From Utricularia gibba (taxonomy: Eukaryota; Streptophyta; Magnoliopsida; Lamiales; Lentibulariaceae), in the NCBI GenBank assembly GCA_002189035.1, contig NEEC01000029.1, positions 186,001 through 250,000 of the forward strand: a stretch of DNA of 64,000 nt, in the 5' to 3' direction. The translations under genes and the position numbers were made by a program. Within the stretch, counting starts at the first letter, position 1. Each line of letters starts with the position of its first letter. The notes under the pieces were generated by a model that ran no database searches, had not been told where the DNA came from, and worked only from the letters and a program-made list of their open reading frames with translations. Positions 1 through 15,391 of the stretch are shown here, piece after piece.

Positions 1-1532
1 GTGAGACAGCAAAAAACGTGCCTGAGCAACTATCCTGGAGTTCGTTGTGTTTTTTTCCCTCCAAACCCACATCAGCATTGTGGATGCAAAGGTTATGGCA
101 AATACTAACACAGTTACCTGTCCATGATTTTTAAAAGCATGCAAGTTATATATACATATCAAATAGAGAAATTTTACAATGTATCCTTTTTACCAGAATC
201 ACACTTTTCTGTCGAGAACCTATATCAATTGGCCAACTTGTGCACAACCTCCCGCAATTATTGCTACACGAATCAGGTAAATCCATCATTTCCAACAAGG
301 GTTCCTGAGAGTTGTACTCGTCATCATCATAGTCATCATTTGACTGGTGGCAGACGTCTACCCTGTAAAGAAATGGAAAAGTTCCATGTACGGTGAAAGT
401 AGAAGTCAAAAACACAAGAAATTTAACAGACTATAATATCAAGGCAATACAATGTTCACATTGCATTGTATTATTTTGATTCCATGCACGTTTCACATGA
501 TAGTATGATAGTCAGGAAACAGTCACGCTGCATGTTCAAGAAGATACGGGCAACTTACCAGAATGACAAGAGTAGAAGATAAGCAGCAAAGAGCAGGATC
601 TTAGGGAATTCTGAAACGATTAAAGCAGCCAAAAAAAATATGGAGTAACCGAACATATCCTTCAAAAACTAAAAGCGCAAAAGTGTGCGTTCATACCCAT
701 TGCAAAAAATCCACACGAACATGACCAGCACACCCAACCCTTACAGGAAGCGACCACAGTCAACACAAAGTATAGGAAATACCCTGAAGTATATACAAAT
801 AAAAAAACTGGATCAGTACTACAGGAAAATCAACTTCATGCCCTAAAGTAATTCCAGAAAAAGTATCAAAAGATAATAATGCTCACCCAAGTTGGAGGTT
901 CCAACCAGAACATGGAAAACCTGAATTTATAGCATTACTCATCAAAATATAGTCGCAAATGATGGGAAAAAATGAATAGCATCTTACCTTTTGACGAGTC
1001 CATCCAAGCTGCACATTTCTTGAATGTATTCTTATCAACTAGAAAAAAAAAAGCAAAGAAAATTCCAGTCAGAACAAAAAGAAAAGAACTTTATAACAAT
1101 GCATAAAAAAAACACTACACGATACATATTTCGACTGCATCTTAGCGATAGAATGGCTTAAGGAAAAATCAATTTATAACAGAAACACAACCGAGTATTT
1201 TTGTTCAGAAAAAAAAAAAAACTCGCTCAGGTTCCTAATCACTTTCAATATTTGAAGGTAATCACTACATTTCCAAGAACTCTCATGCGCAAAATCAAAT
1301 GAAAGTCAACTAAAAGAAGTCCCTTCACCCCAAATCGTAATTACACGGCGACGTGATTAGAATCGGCTTAACCATTTCCCATTCATGCATTCAACGAGCG
1401 CTGGACAGCCAAAAAATCAATAAAAATAAAATCAAAGATGATAACCTGATAGAACGCAACAATGGAGACCACCCAACAAACAAACGCCAGCCCAACATTG
1501 ACCCCCACCACGGCTTCCCTCGTCTCCAACAT
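1..1532 (-). CDS. TOM1/THH1-like multi-pass membrane protein (5' part, runs off left edge)
   Basis: Seven coding exons were assembled on the minus strand: 1446-1532, 988-1038, 887-920, 697-783, 559-610, 194-362 and 1-117. All junctions are GT-AG and the phases agree, giving about 200 residues before the window edge. The start is the ATG at 1532, reading MLETREAVVGVNVGLAF. Diagnostic stretches are LIRIH followed by LGWTRQKVFH, and then PKILLFAAYLLLLSFW. They match the TOM1/TOM3/THH1 family, whose Arabidopsis members are tonoplast proteins with seven membrane segments, known as host factors used by tobamoviruses. An acidic insert (NDDYDDDEYN) follows the fourth hydrophobic stretch. The family call rests on remembered motifs; the exact member is not assigned. 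The last part of exon 7 reaches base 1 without a donor, so the C-terminal exons lie outside the window. Confidence 0.75.
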
Positions 1533-2541
1533 TTACAAAAGACCCTTCCTGTACGGCTGCCCTAACCCCAAAAATCCCCCAAATGGAAGGCCAATACACG
1601 AGGCCAAACTTTGTGTGAAGCAGTTCAGATCCTTGGATAGAAAGGGGGAAGGCAGGCACGAAGTAGAATGCAGAAGAGGCAGAACCCCAAATGATGGAAT
1701 GTAAAGACCAAAATATCCCCGTACACAAACAAGGCAAAATATTCCAGCAGTAAAGCTAACGGAGGAGTGCAGCCCTATATACCATCCCCCTTAGGAACCA
1801 GACACGGAAGAACAGCCTCCGATGATAAACCGAAAGTATATCCACTCTCATCCCGTTGATTCCAATGCCCACTTCCCCCACCGACGCATCTAAAGATCTC
1901 CGTCACCTTCCACCCCCAATGACACCAATCCACCCACCCAAATCAGCGGGAATCATAGCCCATGTATGCATATACATAGGTATGCACGCGCGCGTTTGTG
2001 TAACGCACCGCCATCGCTTGACCAACTGACCGGCGTCGTCAATTTGGTCCTACGAATCCCTTCGCTGGATCCCCAACCTCGGTATTACTTACCTTTCCTC
2101 TTTTTTTATAATTTTTTTAAAAGTCCTTTTAAATTTAATATTTAAAATAAAATCCGAATAAATAAAAGGTTTATTATGTGGAATATAAATTTGCAGAAAA
2201 AGAATATTAAAAATAAACTTGGAAAATGCAACATAAGACAATAATTGTTCTAATCTGGTGTATTAAAAATCTGACCATCTTAAACAACGGAAAATGTTTA
2301 GAGTGTATTAAAATTAGAAATAAGATAAGAAAAATAGGTCATTCTTAATTATTCCAAACGTAATTTTTGTAATATAATTTCAAACTTATTTTTGAAAGAA
2401 ATATTTTTACAATTGATAGTGTTTTAGAATAAAATTATTTCTATTTTTTAAAAAATAAAAATAACTTACAAAATTTTCTAAAACATTGATTTAATACATA
2501 AAAGAAAATATGAGAATGGTCAGTTTTGTCAATAACCCGTT
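1533..2541. other. Spacer between the TOM1-like gene start and the CHX stop
   Basis: The left part should hold the promoter and 5' leader of the TOM1-like gene. The part after 2100 is strongly AT-rich and should include the CHX 3' untranslated region. I see no further coding frame or RNA gene. Confidence 0.5.
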
Positions 2542-5170
2542 CTAGGCCTCATGATCCCAATTCCTAAGAGACTCAAAGCCATCACTGTGTGCAACTGATG
2601 GCCTCATTGCAACTTCTTCGCCATAGCTCATTGAGTTGGATGAGAGTATTGATCCTTCTCTTGATCTAGAAGCATCAACGTACTGTTGAACTATCAGCAC
2701 GGCGAAGGAGGACTCGAATTCGGACGTCACCAGAAGGTCTCCGATCGGCCCAAGCTCCGGGCAGTCGCACCAGTCGGCTAGCCCTGAGGTCAATGGCGAC
2801 TCCATGCCACTCCCTCGTCCCACCACATACAGATGGTAGTTCTCCTCGTCCATTGACTTTATGGCCTTGATGGCTTCTTCCTCATCATTCAGTACCAGCT
2901 CCGTGTAGCTCACTGACTGGTTCTCCATTGTTTCTGTCTTGAACCTGCTTAGATACTCCTCGTCGAGATGCTTGTCTGATTGATCCTCGACACCCAGGCT
3001 CACGTATCTCTGGTTGCTCTGGCTTGGTTCAATCACGGTGTCGAAGCTTGCAATGAACCGGACGACGGAGAGGTTTGTGTCTCCGTCTTTCACCATCCTC
3101 CGTGCGTAGGACAGTGCTTCTCGATCGTCCGGTCCTCCTAAGTAGAGCATGACGATGTTGCGGAAGCGATCCGGCTCGCCTGAGAAGCCTTTGTCGATCA
3201 GGATTCCGACAGAGCAAGGGGCGTTGTCAAGCACAGCTTCGTTGACGTTCCTGATGTCGGGATTGATGTCCTCCATCTCCCCGTCGTCTGTTTGCTGTTT
3301 GTGGAAGGGGATGATTATCAGGGCCGTCCGTTTCTCGCCGGCGACATTGCAGATGTCCGCGTCCATGGTCGAGTAGGAGCTCCGGGCGGTCATCACCAGC
3401 GTCCTCACGCCTTCAGACTTCAGCTCGAACTCATCCAGGGCTGTGATGATCTGCTCAGCTTCGGCATCCATATGGGTGGGGTTCCTCGGCCCTGCCTTAC
3501 GCGGGTCGTGGGTGATCATCATGCTCGTGGCCCGGCCAACAAGCTCCACGATTTGCAGAGCAAAGACGCTGATGGGGGATCTGATACTCGAATTCGATGT
3601 CCGGAGGAGATTGATGAGTGAAGGGACATTGCATGTGTCGTAGATGCAGGCAAGGATTCGAAGCTCCTCCTCCGGTTTAGCGTTCTGCACCGTCCGCCGC
3701 TTGTACGGCGTCATGTGCTGCATCGGCTGGAACCAATTCATCGCCGGAGTGACGACAGCTGTCATCACCAGAGCTGCAATGATCATCATCGTGTAGGTTT
3801 GTGTACTCAGCGACTGTGATTAAGGAAAAGTAACTGGTTAACATTTCCCAGTCTCATCAATGGCGTCAAAGAGAGGCTGGATGGCATACCCCTTGAACCT
3901 CTCCGGCTTCAAGAATGAAGAGCACCATTACACCCTTCACGCTGCTGAGCACTCCGACGAGGAGTGCTTCTTCAACAGAAAGATCATCACAGAAGAGGAC
4001 GACAGCAAGAGTGCTGACCAGCTTAACACCGCAGAAAATGAGTATAACAAAGACGGCCAAAAACCAGGATGACTGAGAACCTATGGCATCCATGTTGGTT
4101 CTTAGTCCACACACCACATAATACACTGGCATCAAGATTCCCACCACAAAATCTTCAAGTTTATCAACAATGGTAGCTTCAAGCATCTCATTTGGTATCA
4201 GTAAACCGAAGATCAACATCCCGATCATCGGATGGGTGCCGCACCAGTCAGTGATCACCCCACTTAAAAGTGCACATGATAGAACAGAGCACAGGTAGAA
4301 CTCGCTGTATCCCTGAGATTCTGGAGTTTTGCTGATGGCCCAGTTTAGAGCAGGCCTTACATAGTTGGTGCAGAGAAGTACAAAGGCAGCAGTACAGATT
4401 AATGACCAGTAGAAGCTCAATGGAGAGCTTGACACAGCATAAGCTAGAGTCAGTAGTCCCCAAGCACAGAATTCATTCACTGAGGCGGCTCCAACTGCTG
4501 TCTTCCCAATCTCTGTGTGAAGAATTTGCTGCACATCGAGCATTTTTTTCAACGTAGAGAAGCCGGTGACGCTAAGAGCAGCACCCCAGAAAATCCAGCC
4601 AGTTTTTTCAAATTCATCCATCTCAAATATGAAGTACATCCCAGTGGCTACTGAGAAAGGGACGGCGATTCCTGCAAGAGCAATCTTTATCGGTTTTTGT
4701 CCAGTTCTTGCGAGTCCTCTAGCGTCCATCTTCAATCCGATGAGGAAAGCGTACAGCGAGATGGCGAACTGCGCCATTGGCTCCAACACTTTGAACGAAT
4801 AAGTGGGGAATATCGTTTTCCTCAATGGAGTTATTCTTCCAACACAGAGGGGCCTAAGACTACACCCAACTGCACCATCAACAAACCAAGAAACGCATCA
4901 TAAATCAAATTGTACCTCACATTTCAAGCACTTTTTCTATCTTACCAGAACGTTTTTGACAAACTGGGGTTGGTTTAAGGATGTCAGAGCCCAGTTTCCG
5001 ACATGAATGGTGGTGATGGAGACTATGAGTTGGATGAAGAACAGAGAGATGAGTGGATTTAGTGGATCAGGGCCTTCCCATAGGCCATTAAACCTGTAAA
5101 TTGTTTCAGCATAGCAGAGAATGGTTTGGTTCAACCTGGAAATATCTGTTGTCGATGATAGAGTCTCCAT
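2542..5170 (-). CDS. CHX-family cation/H+ antiporter, one apparent frameshift
   Basis: Three exons: 4946-5170, 3890-4869 and 2542-3813, giving 825 aa after allowing for one missing base. Members of this family (CPA2 clan) exchange K+ or Na+ for protons in endomembranes or the plasma membrane. The N-terminal half carries many hydrophobic segments with the landmarks LFFIQL, LGPSVL, LIGLKMD and WCGTHPMIGMLIFG. The C-terminal half (about 400 aa) is the hydrophilic regulatory region, ending in a Ser-rich tail. Exon 2 is 980 nt, one short of 327 codons. The conserved LGPSVL-GR motif is broken at 4839-4840, where CC stands in place of an expected CCC (plus strand). Before the break the frame reads LGVVLGPSVL and after it GRITPLRKTIFP, with no other defect in over 700 codons. 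Either the base was lost in sequencing, or the gene is a very recent pseudogene. An internal ATG at 4825 could in principle start a truncated protein. CHX15-like is the closest group I can recall. Confidence 0.85.
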
Positions 5171-5760
5171 TTCTTCGTCGCTCCTCCGCGTCTTCCCCCG
5201 CCTTCCAGGGCCTTATCGCCACCCTGGTCTCTTGGAATGGAGAATCCTCATGGATGCACACATCATTGCATGGACAAGGATGAGAGCAAAACAGGGAGTT
5301 ATCTAATGGCTAACCTCTCTGTAAGGAGGAGAGCCTTTTTAGCTGTTTTTAACATTGAAACTTGGAAACCAGTATTTAATATAATATAAAAGGTATCAAA
5401 ATTAAAGTAACCAGTAAACTAATCTATGGAAACCAGTATTAAATTATAATAGTTTTTAATAATAACAAGGACACTATTTCAATAGTGAAAAAAAAAGGTC
5501 ATTTCCAATCTTGATTCATATTTCCCAAGTGGATCATCATGAATTCAAGTGGTCGAAAGTGAAATTAACAATAGAGATCTAGACGCTCAGATAGCATATA
5601 CGAGGAACAAGAGTGAATCCGAATTCATACTCCAAAGCAAGAAAAACCATTAATCCGAATTTCCATAGAAAACCAAGAAATCAATCCGAACTCTACGCAT
5701 CGTCTCAAAAATTTCATGCAGAAAAATGAACTGGCGAGAATTCTTCAATGTAGAAACAGG
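5171..5760. other. Spacer: CHX promoter/leader and L18a 3' UTR
   Basis: Both flanking genes run on the minus strand, so the left side is CHX 5' leader and promoter and the right side is L18a 3' UTR. The stretch 5340-5700 is AT-rich. No other gene is visible. Confidence 0.5.
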
Positions 5761-6751
<991 letters not shown>

Positions 6752-6819
6752 TCCCCGAGGTGCAACGCAGATCAGATTTCGCGACGGCGGGGAGAAAAGC
6801 GATCAACAAAGTTCCTTTA

Positions 6820-6910
6820 AAGCCCTAATTCATCACAGGCCAGACTCCTTCACAGCCCAACTGCAGCTATAATAATTTGAAAGCCCAGCCCACTTCAGCA
6901 GCGCAGCCCA
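6820..6910 (-). promoter_or_regulatory. Site II + telo-box-like promoter of RPL18A
   Basis: Read on the minus strand, several TGGGCT (site II) elements lie at about 6852-6909, followed nearer the gene by TTAGGGCT (6821-6828), a telo-box-like motif. This combination is a known hallmark of plant ribosomal protein promoters. The boundaries are approximate. Confidence 0.6.
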
Positions 6911-6930
6911 CCTAATGTTATTCACCAGGT

Positions 6931-9138
6931 AGATCTCATTCCTTATCTCCCATTGCAAAAATCGCATTCCGTACATTTAAAGTTTACAAAAAAATTAAAA
7001 AATAATTATTTATCATATATTTGGTAAAACTTTAATTACATTTATAAAAAATATTATTAAAATATCCTTAATAGATAATTAAAGAACAAATATTATTAAA
7101 ATAATAAAATAATATTACAATTTACTAATATGAGATTAATTAAATCCACCTAAATGAATTTGTATTAAATAAAAAATATTTAATCTTTAATATCAAATAT
7201 CACTATTTACCAAAATACCCTCCGCATCCTGTGCACACGCCAATGATAAAAACAAAAAATATATATATATGCAAGGATTGAGATGTGGAGCACGTCCAGG
7301 TGAGACAGAAGGAGGGACAAGACGGTCCACGTGTGATGGAACATGAAAGCAGGTGAGGCAAATGGTACTGCGGAACACTACGACAGTAACCAAATCCTCT
7401 GGTTTGGACACCAACCATGCATTCTTCCACCCATTTACAAATTGCCCTAAACCCAGAGAAAAAACACATGGGCAAGTGGTGAGTCTCTGCTTCATCTTCT
7501 CTCAGGTTGCACGTTCGTTCCAATCTGTATGAGGGCTCAGGGGGCATCATACGTTATCCGGACACACAGGACAGCGGTCGTAGTGTCAAATCAGAGCCGT
7601 TCCCTTCCCGAGGACACTCAGCGGCCCTGATTCAGTGTGTTTACAGACCAGACCAGACCAGACGGCTTTACTTTCACGTGGACGGCTCCATTTTTTACGC
7701 CTACTTGACGGCCAGCCCAAACATGCTTCACGTGGAACCTCACCCTAAACACAACTACCAGAACACTACGAGGTTTATCAAGAGAATTTCAATTTATTAT
7801 GTTGAAATTCAGGATTCGATGAGTGATTGAAGCATACACGTGAAGTCCAAATACACAAGAAATATGAATTACAATAGAAAAATTAAGGCTAACCGATTAT
7901 TTGTGATCTGTAGTTTCATATATACTTAATTATTTTATTGTTATTTTTTGATGTGTTATTATGTATTATAACATATTAGATACTTTTTACAATGTATGCG
8001 GTAGTAAGTAGATAAGTTGTAAGAAGACACGTGGACTGAAAACGAGTGACGGAACTGTCTGACTTTGTTGACGGTGTGGTGCGTTTCGATATTTTGTTAA
8101 ATTATTACAAACGCAGTCAAGTCATCTCGTCTTCAATTATACTTCTTTCATCTACGTCATCCATCTCTTGTATCAAACTCAGCCTTTCTTCTTTCAGCCT
8201 CATCGATCCCTTTATCAGACTCGGCCTTTCTTCTTTCACCCACATCCATAACCTTCTTTGTTTCACTGATGTGTATTTCTTCATTGGGAAGCAAAGAGCC
8301 AAACCCTAGGGAACGAAAGACATCATCAGCTCATTACTATTAGAATAAACAATTTCATATAGAAAAATTATAGTGAAATATTTCAATATACAATAAGTTA
8401 CAAATTACTAATTATCTATTGTAATTAATTTTTATCAATTTGGACTTCAAGAGTCTTCATCGGACCCATTGGATTCTTAAATTCAATATTGGAAAATTTT
8501 CAATGTCAATATGTCTTGGGATGTACGTGACACCAAGGTTTTAAATTTCGATTTATCATAAAATAAAAAGCTTGTGAAATCTGAAATTTTTTGGAATTTG
8601 GTACATTGCACCACATGAGTGTAATATTTGTGTACACGTATCAATGAAGATGTAAAAAGTATCAAATTGGTTTGAAAGAAAAGCGTTGTTGAACTGAACT
8701 CATCTGTTAACATCATCTTTTTCCCACTTTATAAGAACTCATTTTGAATGAATATTCCCTTTAAAAATATCTTGACGCCTTTTTACTCTTAGCTCGTAAG
8801 TTTTGGTTCATTTCGTGGATTCCGTATGGTACGAGAATTCATCATTTTTTTTTATGCGAGATAATGAAATTATTTTTGTGTAATAATGGATAAATACGTC
8901 AAAATGGAATATTTTTTAGTTTATTTCTGCGTATTATTACAGTAAATGGAAAATATGATGAAAAGGACAGGTGGGTGTTGTCAGGGAGGGCCACCTCATC
9001 ACCCACTCACAATTGGGAATTAGTTACCGTATTTTTCCGCCTATTTATGGATGAAGAAGCTCTGCTGTTTCCTGTGAGCCCCAAAGCACAGACGCCAGTC
9101 CCTTTGCTTGTTCTGTTCTTCTTCTTTGGAAGCTGAAA
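6931..9138. other. AT-rich spacer between RPL18A and the GA 2-oxidase gene
   Basis: The short open frames here have no recognisable protein character. Two small repeats are visible: three and a half copies of a GACCA unit at about 7645-7663, and an imperfect 34-nt duplication (8171-8204 against 8213-8246) centred on the shared string GCCTTTCTTCTTTCA. The final 200 bp should contain the promoter of the downstream oxidase. Confidence 0.5.
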
Positions 9139-10234
<1,096 letters not shown>

Positions 10235-10949
10235 ATGACACGCCAACTCCCTCCTCCAGTTTTTTTTTTTTTTTTTGTGCATTTAATATTTATTATATTC
10301 CCCGAGCATTTTTGAAAAATAAAATAACTTTAAATTAAAATATGCAGAAATAATACCGGAAATATCAAAATAACATGTTATTGAAATTCAAATAATTAAA
10401 TAAAAAAGCCTTTAAATTAGTAGTCAAAAACCATTCTTACATGTTCACCATCTCACATTCAATGTGAAAAATAATTTAACCCCACGGGAATTACCCGGTA
10501 GTAAAAAGTGAATTTTGGATAGAAGTGGGGTACCAAATGCGATTAAAATAAATTTGAACAGAGTCTGACGACTACGTGAGTATTGAATCGTCAGTCTTCT
10601 AGATTTCATGTACAACTGCATAGATTCGTACCTCTCTTTTTCCCTAAAAAAAAAATACATACTATAAATAATCCTAAGTTTCGGAATTGGAGGCTCAAAG
10701 TCAATTATCAAATGCATTTCGAAATTTCAAACCTCGGATTAGATAATCGAATAACAATCGTATCGATTTAAATTTTTGATCGATAACAGATTATGAATGG
10801 ATTTTCATAAAGGTAGAAATGACAGTTTTTTATTTAAATACGATATTTGAATATATATCAATTTTAATTACATTTAACTATCGAACCCATTATTGGGGTA
10901 TATTGGACAATTGAACATGAGAACCCGACCCCGTCCACGGTATAGCTCA

Positions 10950-11185
10950 AGGCCCATTAACTTAAATTGGGCCGTTAGCTGGCCCAAATAGTCTTTCTCA
11001 GTTCTCGTTGAAGTCGGACTAACACCTCTCTCTGTTCAGAGCAGCAAAGCGTACGGACGGCCATGCAGCCCCTGAATTTAAACAGTTTCAATCGGCATTG
11101 GGCGGCGGAGCATGAGTTCGACTATGGGTGGCCGTTTCGAGTCCACCCACTTCTACAAGTTGGCGATTTTCGCACAGATGAATGA
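10950..11185 (+). other. Orphan site II promoter cluster with a 40-codon open frame
   Basis: Three site II-type elements (GGCCCATTA, ATTGGGCCG, GGCCCAAA) lie at 10951-10988, as in promoters of housekeeping genes. About 75 bp further on, an ATG at 11063 opens a 40-codon frame to a stop at 11183-11185, beginning MQPLNLNSFNRHW. I do not recognise the protein. It could be a small protein, a first exon, or the surviving start of a lost gene. Confidence 0.3.
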
Positions 11186-14100
11186 ATCAGATGATGGAAG
11201 TAGCATGTGTCCTTTAATGCTGGTGATACATTTCTGGTTGAGGAGGAGATGGAGGAGGAAGGATAAGGCTCCGGGTCTGGTGCGCCGCCCACCAAAAAAA
11301 GGAGAGGCGGTCAGCGGTCAGAAGTCAGCAGCTACGAGCTCCAAGTTGTGGCCGTAGAGAGGGGATCCATTCCATTTCAGCGACAACACGAGCAAAAGTC
11401 TTGGCCATAAACGTCGCACCTGCACGAAACTTTCACCCCAAGGCTTTCCAGACGCCAGCTTTCTTCCTGCGACGTCCCCCTCACTTGCAACTTGCTCACC
11501 GTTCTTATCCACTTTGCACGAAACTTCTCAGATATCTCCCTCATCTTCTCTGGTCGAGCCATCCGTACCAAATTCAGCCATAAAAATCTAGCTCACAACA
11601 ATTTCTCCCTCTTTCTTTTTTTTTTATATGTGTCTCTTTATGTAATGTGCATAGATGATACGATGTATGCATGGTAGAGGCTGCTGCGGGTGGCACCATC
11701 GGGATCAATAATTGTACCCTTGGGGCATTTAATGCGTTCACATCGCATGGTAAAAGATTCGCAGTTGTGTTCAAATGCCATCACGTGGCTCTCGAAACTT
11801 CTTTTTGGTTCCATTTTCGTGAAAAAAAAAAGGTATTTTTGTTCATAATTTATATCGAATATTTAACACTGAAATGTCACAAATGTTAAATACTCTCCGG
11901 GCCCCACATCACAACATTTTATCACTTTATTTTATTAATAAAAAAATACAGCTTCAGACCAGTCGCATAACAATGTTACTTACAATAAGTGCGCCCTAAT
12001 AATTTTACAGCAAGCGAACATGCTCCATAACCCTAATGCCACGTCATTTGTCTGGGGATTAAAGAATGTTTATGAATAGTCAAATCCAGAGAATTAGTGC
12101 ATGTGTCAACTTGGTAGGAAAAGTCAACGAATTACACCAAATGATGTTGACCCTGATTTTATTGTGAATGTGATTGGTCGCTTCCCTATTATTTGAATAT
12201 TTGAATGCTGATAATAGGGTATTAATATACTTAATTATAATATAACTGAGATTTTATATACTATACTATAAAACACTCCAAAAAATATATCACTAAATAA
12301 GTATAATTGACCATCCTTTCAATTTATGTATATAATTCATACATTCAAAAAATGAGTATATAAATGGTATATCCATAGAAGACACCTCTTTATCACGAGA
12401 GTTGAAGGCTTCATTGCCCGTTTCTTGGTCGGCAAGAGTTATTTCTAACGCTTTCGTGGTGAAATGGGAGACGGAAATGGCGGTCTCGGTCCAATTCAAG
12501 ACTTGTTCTAACTTGGACAACGATTCGTACTAAATTCACCTTAAAAAACCGGTGCTAATGGTCATCGTGATGAACACTAGCAAAACATGTACACCAGAAA
12601 GCTAAGATTGTAATGTGTGTGGAAGATGATGACCATTAGTGAGCAAGATAAGCAATAATTAGGCATGATGGGTACCTTTTCGTAGTTTAAATTGTCTATT
12701 TCTCAACAAGGAATGGTTATTGATGTTAACTGAATGACTTGTTAATAATTAAACTGAAACTATATATTGATTCTTTTGTCTTTATGTGATTTAATAAAAA
12801 TGCATTTTTTATTAGGTGAGGTGGGTTCTACTCTTCTGAGATCTTGCATTGTGTCATCTAACCTTGTAGCCTATCGCGCCTACATGGGTTGATCATGAGG
12901 ACAATCAACTTCCTCCCTCCAAAAACAAAGCATACTTTCATCACATGGCATGGCACTCGCCTCTGCTAACATGATGGCGGTTTTTTGAGCTTAATCTTGT
13001 CTTAATTCGACCGATTCTTTACGAGGTTAGGAACTGGGTCTCGTATTGGAACATTGAGGAAGCTGTAAGGGCGTGTAAGTTTGAGTTTCATGCGCATCTA
13101 TGGGGCTCATTCGACCGTCCAGATCTGTGCCGAAGGATCCCCGATCTCGACCCTGATTGGATTGAAAATGTGGAGACATCGAAGGTGGGCTGCCCAACTG
13201 CCAAAACCACCCTATATTTATAACAACCATCAACATTAAAAATGAGACAAAGAAAACGTAACCTCTTCTATTTTGTCGTGGAGGAGTGAGTACAGCCATC
13301 CTCACATGTCCTGATACAAACAAAGCACAGAACCCGGCAGAAATGCGTTTAAGGCCGCCCTCCGGATCTTAACCGCTTTCTTTGCATGTGATCCTGCTGC
13401 TCGAACACCCGACCGCTGTAATAACTCAAGGATTATATTTCTCGAAGCATCCATGAAATCCCATGTGGGGAACTTTTTCGAACTCCAGGAACGATGCCGC
13501 CTATACCACACCATAGCAGTTGCGTTTTAGGGTTTTTTTCACTTGTGTTGATTTAATTAACCTTTCCCTAATGTGGTTTTGAATCCAGTGATCTCGGCTT
13601 GGGAAAAAAAGGGGTTTGGCTGGACGCCGGAGATTCCAACTCTGGCACCGCGACACGGCTTGAGCCTGCCTCCCGACCAAGTTTAGGTGTTGCGAATAAT
13701 GTGTGTAGGGTAGGGTTTTTGTAGGGCTGTTGGTTTATTCTAAAATAATGCATGTGTTTATTTGTGATCTAAATAGGGTAACCATGTCTTGATAATTCTA
13801 TGGCGATCAATCTCATTCCAAACCCCGATTCTACGAATTTCTCGCTTCCGCTTCGATGTTTGGACGATGAATCAAGGGTTCTTCACCAAATTGAGAGATG
13901 TTGCAACTTGGGAGACAGTGTACACTTCAATCTGTGTCCCTTCACGTGACATTCACGTGAAGACCAATAGTGGCATGCATTTAAAGTTGCAACTTGCAAG
14001 GTAAGAATTGTCCCTTTTCGATGTTTTTTAATAGCACACAGTGATTGAATAGTTCGTAATATAAAAATACATAATGGGCCCCATTTTATTTTACTTCCCC

Positions 14101-14860
14101 TACGACTGAGATCGGAAATTAGTGTGATAAATTAGTAAAATAATTCGTTGTTTTATAAATTGTTTCTTTTCTTTTTTAATTCCGACATACAAGTATTGTT
14201 TAATCGTGTGTTTTTATGGACAGGATTTGTTAGATGTCGACAAACGTCAAGAGGGAGGGGCAGTGGGACCCGCGGCTGGAGGGGGTGACCGGGTATCTGG
14301 CCGCCAATGGGCTCCCCTCGGGACCCCCTGCGTCCCATCCGCCCATACCGTGGCCGGTTTCTGCCCACAAGTCACAACCCCCACCTCTTCGGGAAATGAT
14401 CCACGTACAATACACTCTAGCATACGTAATATTTTTTAAGAAAATAAAAAAGCAAAATTTCTAAAATATAAATCATTAATATTAGATGATAAGTGTTTAA
14501 ATAGAAATATTTTATCTAATTTTGTATTAAATCTTTTTCTCATAAGTAAATAACATAAAATAGTGAGAATTGATTATTCGAAACAGATATATCGTACAAA
14601 GTGAGAATGAATCGTGATATTTAATCATATAGCTTACGATAATATCTCATATTAAATAATCATATGAGGCTTCTTTAATTTTACATTAAACCTTTTTACT
14701 AAAACAAGACCATATCGTCTTGGGTGGTGACATTTGGTGATTCCAAACACCACTACATATCATATTCTTCTAGAGAATTGGATGCCCGAGGGAGGGGAGC
14801 TCGAATTTCCAGGCTTTGATTGTCATGAGTGTATATGCCATGTGGCAGAAGAATAGATCA

Positions 14861-14869
14861 CCACGTGGC
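14861..14869. promoter_or_regulatory. G-box/ABRE element upstream of NCED
   Basis: A palindromic CCACGTGGC core lies 520 bp upstream of the NCED start codon. Such G-boxes bind bZIP factors and occur in stress- and ABA-responsive promoters, including NCED promoters. Function here is inferred from the motif only. Confidence 0.45.
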
Positions 14870-15274
14870 GGCCGAGTGAAACGTAGGATGGACCTTCCCT
14901 CTCCCAATGAATCCCACGTCAGACACGATATTAAATTAAACCGATTTTATTTATTTTATTATTAGAATTATTATCCGACAATAGCATCAAGTTTGACCGC
15001 TTTGGTCCGCCTCCCGTAAATGGGTAATTTAATTATTATTTTTATTTTTTAACATGGATTTATTTATGATTTGATCATGATGGATTTCATGGCCATACAT
15101 GATCGGCCATGCATGGGTTATGGAAGGAATTCCCATTCCTTGCTCCGGATTTATTGTGAATTATTTTATTTTTACCCTTTTGTAGAAGAAAAATGTAAGT
15201 GGGAAATAATTTAGTTAAATAAATTGGTTTTTTTTTAGGTTTTGGAAATTGTATTGCAACCCCTTTCGAAGTCC

Positions 15275-15283
15275 TATTTAAAG
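15275..15283 (+). promoter_or_regulatory. TATA box of NCED
   Basis: TATTTAAAG lies 109 bp upstream of the ATG at 15392, which would place transcription start near 15305-15315 and leave a leader of about 80 nt. No competing TATA sequence is closer. Confidence 0.5.
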
Positions 15284-15391
15284 ACCCCTCCCAGCATCTT
15301 CTGTATCCCACAAATCACTCCCCTCTGTGGTGTACTTGTTACGTCCCTTTGCTTCAACACTTGAAATTCTGAAACCGCTGCCGCAACTATA

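Larger units (their letters stand above)
10235..15391. other. Long gene-poor spacer upstream of NCED
   Basis: About 5 kb of mostly AT-rich sequence. It contains one promoter-like cluster with a 40-codon frame (listed separately), a GC-rich patch at 14220-14400 open on both strands but matching nothing I know, and the NCED promoter at the right end. No transposon ends or RNA gene were recognised. Confidence 0.5.

Noticed and set aside
14206-14464. GC-rich frames on both strands at 14206-14464
   Set aside because: Open on both strands because of composition; no start context, family similarity or splice partners.
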